Of a stretch of 64,000 bases of DNA, positions 1 through 8,318 are shown in pieces. How positions within the stretch are numbered: position 1 is the first letter of the stretch; every line of letters begins with the position of its first letter. Source of the DNA: Artemisia argyi (Eukaryota > Streptophyta > Magnoliopsida > Asterales > Asteraceae); NCBI GenBank assembly GCA_030686995.1, contig CM060692.1:128045796-128109795 (forward strand). The letters run 5' to 3'. A program made the translations under genes and the position numbers. Below the pieces are notes generated by a model that saw nothing but the letters and a program-made list of their open reading frames with translations, did not search any database and was not told where the DNA came from.

Positions 1-76
1 GATGGATAAATGTACAATGGAACGAATTCCAAAATCACTAATCCGCAAAACCGTTTAAAAATAACGCGCACAACCT

Positions 77-93
77 CCCCGGCAGCGGCGCCA
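77..93 (-). other. Primer-binding site of element F (tRNA-Asp type)
   Basis: The plus strand reads CCCCGGCAGCGGCGCCA. This is the 3' end of plant tRNA-Asp(GTC) as I know it, with one mismatch (CAG for CAA) and the terminal CCA. The element RNA is the minus strand, so it would pair with the tRNA. The site lies five bases from the start of the LTR at 99. Confidence 0.8.
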
Positions 94-98
94 AAATT

Positions 99-3000
99 TG
101 ATTGGCTCCAAACGGTCAACCTAATTGACCAGGGAAAGGTCAACCAAGTCAAACTGCCTAGAATCAATCCCCGTAGAAGTATAGTGGCTTCCTCGGGTCG
201 TTATGTCCCGACGAGGTGTGATGGTTATGAAACGGCTTCGTGATCGGGTGAGGAATGATTAAACTACGGAGTGAGGAATGAAAATAACTTAGAAACACTA
301 TATTAACATTTACTGACGATCAGATAACCTAAAAATGTAAGCTAAGACTAAAAACGCGTTCGTTTGAATTAAAGTTACGTTAGCGTACGAAATAAAACGC
401 GAGTTTTGTGAAATAAAATACCTACGGATATGAAAATTACATTTTTACAATCCTAATGATAAAAGAAAATTTTTAGAAAAAGAAAAATAATTTTTACACT
501 ATTTAATTAATTACTATTAATTAATTACTATTTAATTACTAATTAATAAAATTTAAATTACACTAATTATGAAATTAAGCTAGAAAAATGAAAATTAAAT
601 TCTAAAAATTCTAAAATAATATAAAAGTAATTTTAAAACTAAAAATATATTTTTCCTACTTTTTCTCTATTTATTATTAATTAACTATTATTTATTAATT
701 AACTAAAATTAAGAAAAATAGAAAATGAATAGTGAAAATTATGAAAAATTTCCTAAAATTATTTTATGATTTCTAAAACCTAGGAAAAATATAAAAAAAA
801 TACTATTGTTAAATAAAAATTAATAAACCTAATTAATTATCTAATATTACTTAATTATTAATAAACTAATACTAATTATAATAAATACTAAATAAAAGGA
901 TAAAAATCTGGAAAAATTCCTACAAATACTTTAATATATTAGAAATTTAATAAAAATATAAAAACATATAAGTGCTTGACAAAAATTTAAAAAGAAAAAT
1001 TAAAAAACTAAATTATATTAAATGGAAGCTATCACTAGAAATTAAATTTGATTTTTTCAAATTTTTTCTTCTACAAACCTATTTATAAACTGAAATGGGA
1101 CAACTTTAATGAAGACAACAATCTTGGAACTCAACAATAAGCTCAGCTTGAGCTTATTAGCTTATCAGCTTGAATATATGAGCTTTAAAAGGGATTTCCA
1201 AGCTCAAATGAGCTCTCAACAAGCTAATAAGCTGGAACCAAGGGTGAATTAAGCTGCACACAGCTTAAGGACATTGGAAATATATTAAAAAACAGAAAAG
1301 AACCTACTAATAAACCAAGGAATCCAAATAAGCAACTTCAAAACATCACAGTCCAACCAGGCCTGCAGGCCACTTGCAGGGCCAATTTAAGCTTATGAAA
1401 TAAGCTAAAAAGCACAAGTTAAGGACTGATATAGCAAGGTGGGTTGGTAAGCTCTCAAATGAGTCAAGAATCACACCCTGGTGTTCACAAATGAATTAGG
1501 AAAGAGCTTCTAAAGTGGGCTGTGTGAGGTGGAACTCAATTTCTGGGTGCAGGGGACTAATAAGCTTAGCAAAAAGTGCATACAAGCTAGAACAAGGTTA
1601 CAAGCAAGAAAACACAGTCTTACACACTTGCAAACACCATTTTATCACTACTTAAATAGCTATAATCAGACAGATAGCAACTATCAAACAAGCTCAATGA
1701 ATACTGATGCAATCAGCATGAGCAGTTGGCTGGGGGTAATTAAGAGCAGGCCAAAAGGGCTTTTGCAGGCCACTAACAAGCTTAAACAAACTAACAACAA
1801 GAAAAACTAACAATAGTAGGAAACAATAAAATAGAAGCCAACAAAAGATCAACAAATTCAAACTACGAAAAACAAGAAAAAAAAAAAACAAGTAGCAGCA
1901 GCAAATAAGTAAAATAAGCCAAAAGAAGGCTCAAAAGTAAGCTACCTAACAAGCAATTCAGGCCAAACACTATTAGCACCTAACAAGTTAACCTAGCAGG
2001 GATTCCAAAACACTAGGATTCAAGCTCAAACGTCAAATATTGACCAAGTTGTGGTTATTTGAAAAACAGGTCAAAAGGGGGGCTACTGGTGCAGGGCAGT
2101 CAAGAGTTTAAATGGGGTACTTTAGGCTTGATTTCAAGGGACCAAATGGGATTTAAAATGCGATCTTTTTTCTGAAAATGATAAATGGGCTCCCAAACAT
2201 CACAGAACAACAAATTCCATTCAATTACAACCAATATTCAACCCTTTATCCCCATTTGAAATCTGTCCCACTCATATGTATGCAAGTTTTGACTTTTGCA
2301 TTTTTCACTAATTTTGACTAAAATGAATTTAAGCTGACTCAAATTGGTTTTAGATGTAATAACAAACTAAAAGGAGATTAAAATAAGCTAAATTAACTGA
2401 TTATACCACTAAGGACAAGATTATGCCTTCCTAAATCCTAACAGTTGCAGCAACTAAATTGTTTAAAAGGGAATTTGACTTTTTACTAGAAATCTACCAA
2501 TCTAATGCCTTGACTGACCTAATTGATACCTAAAAAGCATGAATGAACTAGTGGGATACCAAGTTAACAACAGGGATTCAGCTCAGCTAGATAATCCAAA
2601 CACACCCTCAACTAGGGTGTTCTGAGCTTAAAACTGAATTGCATTAAACTGAGCTTAGATGTTCAACAGAAGTGCATTAACTAAATATAATATATCATTT
2701 GAAACATTTTCAGATAAAAAACAAGCACTAAAAACAAGCCTACAATTTATGCTATGCTATTTTTTTGTATTTTGTGAAATTTCTGAAAACTTAAAAGGTG
2801 AACTCTGAAATCAGTTGACAAGTGAGCAAAAGCTTACAACAAGCTTTATGAGCTTGTTTGAGCTTACATAAACAGTAGAATAAGCTGGAAATGTTAAACT
2901 TGAATTTCAAGCACATTCAATAAAAACTTGTAAATTTAGATAATAAGATTAAAGAAAACTGAATTTGCATTAAACCAGAAAAATAAAAATACAAATTTGA

Positions 3001-4209
3001 AACAAAGCTGAATTTAAATAAGCTGAGAACTAAAACTATTCTAAAACCTACACTACTACTACTAACTAACAACTACTGCCTTAGAAAGGCTTACATAGTT
3101 TTTTATTTATACTCCAATAGAAATTAGGGTTCCTTCTGTCTTTGTCTTGTTTCTTCTGCTTTCACCACAGCCTTTGGATGAGTCTGACATGCTCCAAGCC
3201 GTTTGATCAATTTTGGCGGGAAAAAGTGGTTTTGCAACTTTGGCAGATAGCTTTTGGCATGGGGGGTGTGCTTGGAGTATTGTGGTGGAAAGGTGAAGAG
3301 TAGGGTGTGATTGGCAGGGGTAGGGGTGGTGATGATGTTGGGTATTGCAGGTTGTGGCAGGGGGGGGGGGGGTTCACGTGGTGATGTTGGGAGGTGGAAG
3401 GGGTTGACTAATGGTTTGACTGAGGTATATAATAAAATGGGTGGGGTTTTGTTTATTTATTAGGTTTGGGCTTAAGGGTTTAGGTGTTGGGCTGGATAAT
3501 GGGTAAGGGTGTTGGATTGGTTTTGGTGTAGGATTAGGCTTAGGATAATATTACTAGGTCCGTTTGGTTTGTAATTTTGTTTAGCCGAAGGACCATATTG
3601 TAATAAGCTGAAAAATGAGGTGGTGAAACTGCCAACCATCCACAACTATCACAAAGATCAATTTTGCCAAATTATAATTTCCACAAGGACCTTTGATGTG
3701 ATTTTCCGATTTAAAACACCTAGGGATCAAAATTGCCAATTTCCCAAACTTGAGGGGCTAAACTGCAAATACTTCATTTTTCACAACCAAGGATCATTTT
3801 TGACAAGCTTCAATAGTACAAGGGCAAAAAAAGACATTTTCCATATTTTGAAATTCCCAAGGACCATTTTTGCCAAATTTCAAACTGTAGGGACCAAATG
3901 TGTAATTTTCTCAAACTTTTTACCCAAGGATTTTTTTTTATAACAATTGACTTTTCAATGCCTTGGGTTGACTTTTCTTTCGTTTTAGACCTTCAGGGAC
4001 TAGTTTTGTCAATTTTTAAAACTTGAGGGACTAAAACTGCCAATTATGCAAACTTTGTGCGTTTTTCATTTGTTTTTGCTCATTTTGCATCTAAAACATA
4101 TAAAACACAATTTTGAAATATTTTTAGTATTTTGATGCATTACTGAGAGTTTTTGTATGTTTTGGCAGTTCAGATACGATAAAAATGATGAGTATTTACA
4201 CACTCATCA
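99..4209 (-). repeat. LTR of element F (about 4.1 kb)
   Basis: This long non-coding repeat is read on the minus strand. A TATA box (3104-3111) divides it into U3 (about 3112-4209) and a transcribed R-U5 part of about 3 kb. The R-U5 part is very AT-rich at 300-1020. From about 1130 to 3010 it is packed with AGCT words (aagct, gagct, agctt). U3 contains a G-run near 3361 and, at about 3590-4060, degenerate repeats around GGGACYAAAATTGCCAA. An eight-base inverted repeat lies at the outer tip. Short reading frames here, for example at 1529-1810 and 3620-3943, have no recognisable domain and are probably chance. Confidence 0.6.
3104..3111 (-). promoter_or_regulatory. TATA box of the F LTR
   Basis: The minus strand reads TATAAATA in an otherwise ordinary stretch. 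It is the only clear TATA match with suitable position and surroundings that I noticed in this LTR. It would start transcription leftward through R-U5 toward the primer site. Confidence 0.45.
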
Positions 4210-4765
4210 GTGCTCCAAGGATTATTGGCATGCATCCACCTCCTTTATCATCGATGATCATGAAATCAACGGGATACATGAATCCTGCCACATTGACCAG
4301 CACATCTTCTGCGATTCCTAGAGGGTACACATAAGAGTGTCCAGCGAAGGATAGCCTAACACGGGTGGTGGCTGGCATTTCTGAGGTTAGTTGGGTGTAG
4401 ATAGTTAGGGGCATAAGATTTACTTCCGATCCTTGGTCGGCGAAAGCATTCAGATATTGCAAATTCCCAATGCTGGCTGGGATCTCAAAGTTCCCACAGG
4501 CCATCTGCTTAGTAGCTACTTTATGTACAAGTAGTTTTTCAAATACCGGTCCCCCATGTAATGTATCATATTCATCTTTCCCCTCTTTCTCCTTCTTTGA
4601 AACCTGGTTGGAGGATTGGTTATGCCCGTCACCCTTTATCCAATTTGTTATGGTGTTTTCGTTTATATCATGTTTTAGGTAGTAACCTAATGACTGGGAC
4701 TTTTTCCTCATTATCCTTGTGGACAATTGTGATAGAATTAACAAACCGGGTAGTGGGGGTAGCAC
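4210..4765 (-). pseudogene. A1 aspartic protease, truncated by element F
   Basis: The frame read on the minus strand encodes a retropepsin-like protein. The active-site region is D-Q-G-S followed by E-V-N-L-M-P, where plant Ty3/gypsy proteases usually have D-L-G-[AS]-x-[IV]-N-[LV]-M-P. Further on it has the usual F-P/Y-P-V-D-F-x-I-I-D strand and ends in P-I-I-L-G, which in the family continues as R-P-F/L. The last residues of the open frame (4196-4209) come from the inserted F LTR. Before the active site the frame has a charged linker and a G-G-P-V-F-E-K stretch. The protein would cut the Gag polyprotein. It is broken here by insertion, and the frame between it and gag has stops. Confidence 0.75.
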
Positions 4766-5221
4766 TTTCTTTCCTTAGTAACATAATTTATGGGGTTTTC
4801 TGCTTTGCGTAATCCTCCACTAGGCTCATCATCTCCTTTATTTTCTCTTGCATCTCCTCCTTTTGTTTATAAACTGCTTCCTCGAATCTAGCAAGCCGCT
4901 CAGAATGGGTTGCCATATATTCTCTCATTCGAGCTTCGAATTCTGGGCTAAGTTTTCAGGAGGAGAATAAGGTGGAGCATAAGTTTGAAAGGTTTCAATA
5001 TTCTCTCTAGAGGGTGACTCAGATAATGGCGTTGGAGTCATTTTTGAGACAGAATTAATAGCTGCTCATCTAGGACTTAAAGGTCTCTTTTGTCTTTCCT
5101 CGAAATAGTCAACTTTTACCTCAAGCTTGCAAAGGAGTTCATCATAGATTTGATTAGTCTCTCCAGATGTCGAGATTGCGTTGATGGCCACTTCTATAGT
5201 GTGATTAAATTCCCATAATTC
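4766..5221 (-). pseudogene. A1 degraded linker between gag and protease
   Basis: On the minus strand this stretch can be read in pieces that continue gag (a W-E-F start followed by a T-I-E-V-A-I-N segment) and then a proline-rich segment, but stops interrupt every frame. No zinc knuckle is visible. I see no other gene in it. Confidence 0.4.
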
Positions 5222-5929
5222 TCAATTATCGGCGGCAAGTTCATCAATAATTTCCCAAGATTCCTCGGCGTTCCTATCATGTAATCTAACTCTGGCGGCT
5301 CGATCAATGGTACGTTTGGTGTGATAGTCGACATGGTCATAGAAGATTTGAACTAATAACGAAAGATTTATACCATGATTAGGGACCTTTTGGAGTAAGT
5401 CCTTAAAGCGAGCCCATGCTTCGTAGAAAGTTTCACCTTGACGTTGTTGGAACATCAAGATATCATTTCTAAGCATCGCCGTTTTCCCTGGTGGGAAAAA
5501 TTGAGCAAGGAAACGAGTGGTGAGATCATCCCATGAGGTGATGGATCCCGTGGGTAAACGTTCAAGCCATTGACTAGCTTGATCACGTAGAGAGAATTGG
5601 AATAGGCGTAATCGGGTTGACTCTCTAGTTGTAACATCAAGGTCTATAGAATCTACAATTTTAAGGAAATCCTTGAGATGTTGACTAGGATCTTCGGAAC
5701 GAAGTCTATGGAATGCACATCCGCTTTGCACCAACCGGATGGTGTCGGATCACAAGGGGGACACATTGGCTCCTTGGGTGAGCTCAATAGTGTTTCGATA
5801 GCCTTGGTGGCTAGGACGGGAATACTCTCCTACGGTTTGGGGCCTAAGAGGTTGGTTTGCTAGTGGTGGGTTTTGTTGGTGGTTTTGTTGTGGTGGGTTG
5901 ATGGGTTCAAAGATGTTACCACCTTCCAT
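5222..5929 (-). pseudogene. gag: A1 Gag (retrotransposon gag family), one nonsense codon
   Basis: The minus-strand frame starts at the ATG at 5929 (M-E-G-G-N) and runs to 5222. It has a proline/asparagine-rich N-terminus, then the classic plant gag core: S-E-D-P-x-x-H-L, F-S-L-R-D-x-A-x-x-W-L-E-R-L-P, S-W-D-D-L-T-x-R-F-L, and F-Q-Q-R-x-G-E-T-F-Y-E-A-W-x-R-F-K-D-L-L. This protein forms the virus-like particle. One TGA at 5750-5752 interrupts it. Element A2 has CGA at the same place, so the stop is most simply a C-to-T change at a CpG. The A1 frame is otherwise open. The start is chosen by agreement with A2, where the matching ATG is at 53195. Confidence 0.8.
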
Positions 5930-6075
5930 GAAGTCGAATGGTAAAGGTTACGAACAAAGACATAAAGAAATAAGATAGACTAAAGAAAACCTAAAAATAA
6001 AAATAAAATCTTACTAGAAAGGAATCTAGCAAGTAGACCTAATAAAAAGAAATCCTAACCTGGACAATAACTATT

Positions 6076-6092
6076 CCCCGGCAACGGCGCCA
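6076..6092 (-). other. Primer-binding site of A1 (tRNA-Asp, perfect)
   Basis: The plus strand reads CCCCGGCAACGGCGCCA, a 17-base match to the 3' end of plant tRNA-Asp(GTC) including CCA. It lies six bases from the LTR start at 6099. This fixes the element as minus-strand with its 5' LTR to the right. Confidence 0.9.
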
Positions 6093-6178
6093 TAAACTTG
6101 ATACGTGGGAATCATACCAGGTTTTACCTCTCGAGGGATCTCGAAAAGCTTACAACCCCCACCAGGCAGTGTACCTGA

Positions 6179-6193
6179 TCGTTGTAGTATAGT
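6179..6193 (-). other. tRNA-Asp 5'-half-like segment in U5 of A1
   Basis: The plus strand reads TCGTTGTAGTATAGT, identical to bases 2-16 of plant tRNA-Asp(GTC) as I remember it. Looser similarity continues (GTGACAAGTA against GTGGTAAGTA) after a repeated ATAGT. It is 87 bases from the primer site, in the same sense as the tRNA 3'-end match, so element RNA is complementary to both ends of one tRNA. Confidence 0.7.
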
Positions 6194-7066
6194 ATAGTGA
6201 CAAGTACCGGGGGATTGATCGTTCAACTCAAGAATAGTGTTGCTAGGATTAGAAAGCCTAAAAACTAGGTCTAGAGGTGAGGGATGATTCTTTTTGTATT
6301 TTTCTATTTTATGAAAAGCAATTAAAATCTCGGGTTTTTGGAAGAGTGGGCGGAATTAGTTGCTAATCAACTAACCCAATAACTAAGATGCAATCAAAAT
6401 AAAATAACAGAAATGAAAATAAAGCTAATTAAACTAGTGGTGTGAACAATAATAGGTAGAATTGTGTTTACTTAGATTTCATTACTCCCTAGATATCTTT
6501 TACAAGTTGATAGTTTGTTACAATTGCGTGGATGACAGGTTATATTCCTTAATACCATTCGTGGGGTGGCGTACGTACTTCCCCAACTCTATAAGCTCCT
6601 ACTTCACTCCTATGTCGAGCCTGCAAGAAGCTCCTAACATGGGATCATTAGAATTCGCTCATGCATTAAATACAACCATAATAACCTAGTACGCATTGGT
6701 TCATGTTTCTTAAGACGTTCAAGCATGTTACCCTATGGAAGTCTGCCAGTTTACTTAAGCCTAACATCAAAATCATTCATCCGTAACAACTATAAACAAA
6801 CAATCAACCCATAATCAACATCTAGGTTTCACTACATCTAAGCAAACACACAAGAGATCTAGCCTAGCATGTTAAAATCAAGACAGGCATAAGATATATT
6901 CAAACAACACATAGACATATTGAATGAATTGAAAAGATACTTATCTCAATTGAACATGAAAGTTTTCAAAGGGTAAAAACCCTTGAAAGAACAGTAAAAT
7001 TCGTGCTAGGGTTTCTCCAAAGTTATCCCCTCTTAAGTTCTCTATTAATGAATGAAAATTGCAAGA

Positions 7067-7338
7067 CTATATGTAGATTTTCCATGGTGACGGCGTCAAG
7101 AAGAAATGTCTGACGCCGTCAACTCGCCGCCCATAGTAATATCGGATTGCCTAGATCCAGATTTGAAGCCGTCATGTGCAAAGTTACTCTGGGCCGTCGC
7201 ATGCAATTGGACCATGACGGCCTATGGTGATGTCGTCATGTCCTTAGTGTAAAACTCTCTGGACCGTCACGGACTTTATCCACTTCCACCTCTTGTTTTA
7301 CTCTTGACGCCGTCATGTAGAGACTTATGATGCCGTCA
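7067..7338 (-). promoter_or_regulatory. A1 LTR promoter: TATA region plus TGACG palindrome array
   Basis: On the minus strand the TATA-like box (7067-7076) is preceded by repeated TGACGCCGTCA-type sites from 7088 to 7338. Clear copies are at 7088-7098, 7111-7121 and 7328-7338, with degenerate GCCGTCA and TGACGGC halves between them. TGACG is the half-site bound by TGA-type bZIP factors (as-1 element), so this looks like an enhancer. The regulatory role is inferred from position and motif. Confidence 0.5.
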
Positions 7339-7544
7339 GGTACTGTTCCCAGCAAGGAAAATTAAGACTTTGTCATTTTCTTCACTTTTATGCTCCAAAA
7401 ACGTCCAAAATGCTTTCTTTTCCAGAATTCACTCCAAAAGTACCTAAAATCACAAAAGGAACGATTTAGGGCAATATTTGATCAAATAAATTCAATTCCG
7501 GGCTTAAATGACCCCCTAAAAATGGATCATTTTTTGTCTCATCA

Positions 7545-8302
7545 ATTAGCCTCTCATATTCATAGTTGCAGTAAAACAAGAGTTTTATATAAAAAATGTG
7601 AACATGAATCGAATACAAATCAAAGGAATGAATAAACTTATGATTGGTGTGTGAATTCTCCTTTGGAAATGACTCGTGTATGGATTGAACTTCATTCCTC
7701 CTACTCCCTGAGTTTCTCCCCACTTCTGTGTGTTGTAGAATGTGATAATAAACTCGGAATTAAGGCTGGTATTTATAAGCCCGACTTTGCTACGGCATAG
7801 CTGAATGAGAAGCTACGCCGTAGCCTTTGTAAATATTAACTACGATGTATCTTGATCAAGTGCTACGAGCGTAGTTTCTTCCTTGGATGCTTCTACGGCG
7901 TATTTATATAGGAAACTACACCGTAACTTCTTCTTTGGCCACGTGAGTTCTTTACTGCCTCAATTTAGGGTCTACGCTGTAGTTGGAGAGTAGCTACTAC
8001 GTAGAGCCCTTTAGTATATCATTATGCCGTAGTCATGGATTGAGCTACGCCGTAGCCTTCGTAAGTGCTTGCTATGGCGTAGGTAGATGATATCTCTACG
8101 CCGTAGTTAGTGCAGAATCCGCATACTTTATATATTTACTCTTTAGTCCTTCCATTTCTGCGTTTCTTCGTTCATTTACTCATCTTTGCCCTGAAAACAG
8201 AATATAAACAAATAACAGTATATATCCAAACATATGAATACAAAAGATGTGTATTTAAAAGGTAAATTAACTCTTAAATCATGGACATATTTGATGTTAT
8301 CA
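7545..8302 (-). repeat. 3' LTR of B, right part
   Basis: This stretch is homologous to 55171-55927 with many small differences. It ends in GTTATCA, followed at once by a polypurine tract on the minus strand. It contains a TATA box at 7770-7777 and an array of CTACGCCGTAG palindromes (7790-8106). The missing left part lies beyond A1, outside the window. Confidence 0.8.
7770..8106 (-). promoter_or_regulatory. B LTR promoter: TATA box plus CTACG palindrome array
   Basis: The minus strand reads TATAAATA at 7770-7777. Directly upstream in that direction lie about ten full or degenerate copies of CTACGCCGTAG / CTACGGCGTAG between 7790 and 8106, about 20-50 bases apart. The 5' LTR has the same arrangement (TATA 55395-55402, array about 55415-55731). 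The layout mirrors the A-family LTRs but with a different half-site. The factor that would bind is unknown. Confidence 0.45.
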
Positions 8303-8318
8303 AATATCCCCCAACTTG
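8303..8318 (-). other. Polypurine tract of B
   Basis: On the minus strand the bases just before the 3' LTR read CAAGTTGGGGGATATT, a purine-rich run at the place where plus-strand DNA synthesis is primed. It supports 8302 as the LTR edge. Confidence 0.65.

Larger units (their letters stand above)
1..4209 (-). mobile_element. Element F: right end of a tRNA-Asp-primed LTR retrotransposon
   Basis: This is the right end of a minus-strand LTR retrotransposon whose coding part lies beyond the left edge. On the plus strand the order is 78 bases of leader, a primer site, then one very long LTR of about 4.1 kb ending at 4209. The inner LTR end begins TGATTGG and the outer end is ACTCATCA, giving TG...CA ends. 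The sequence resumes at 4210 in the middle of a protease frame of element A1, so F is inserted there; GTGCT (4210-4214) is the expected target duplication, but its partner is outside the window. The outer boundary is well supported by the broken protease. That all 4.1 kb is one LTR is inferred from the primer site and the two ends, since no second copy is visible. Confidence 0.65.
4210..7544 (-). mobile_element. Element A1: partial Ty3/gypsy element (protease, gag, 5' LTR)
   Basis: This is a minus-strand Ty3/gypsy element. From right to left it has a 5' LTR (6099-7544), a perfect tRNA-Asp primer site (6076-6092), a gag frame (5929 down to 5222), a degraded linker (4766-5221) and the start of a protease (4765 down to 4210), where element F is inserted. 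The rest of the element and its 3' LTR are off the left edge. The sequence right of 7544 is the B LTR, also seen at 55171-55927, so A1 is inserted in B; ATTAG is the expected target duplication. LTR and gag are clearly related to A2, but the protease is of a different type. Confidence 0.8.
6099..7544 (-). repeat. 5' LTR of A1 (1446 bp, family A)
   Basis: The LTR runs from TGATACG to GTCTCATCA. It is homologous along its length to the A2 LTRs at 14181-15269 and 53367-54809. Read on the minus strand it has U3 (7544 to about 7077) with a TGACGCCGTCA array at 7088-7338, a TATA-like CTATATGTAG at 7067-7076, and R-U5. Near its inner end, 6179-6193 matches the 5' half of tRNA-Asp (see findings). Confidence 0.85.

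Noticed and set aside
6179..6215. A tRNA-Asp gene at 6179 (and at 14268, 53454)
   Set aside because: Only the 5' half is present; no anticodon arm or T arm follows. It lies in an LTR at a fixed distance from the primer site.
7088..8106. CRISPR-like arrays of short palindromes
   Set aside because: The repeats are 11 bases and degenerate, with irregular spacers, within plant LTR promoters.
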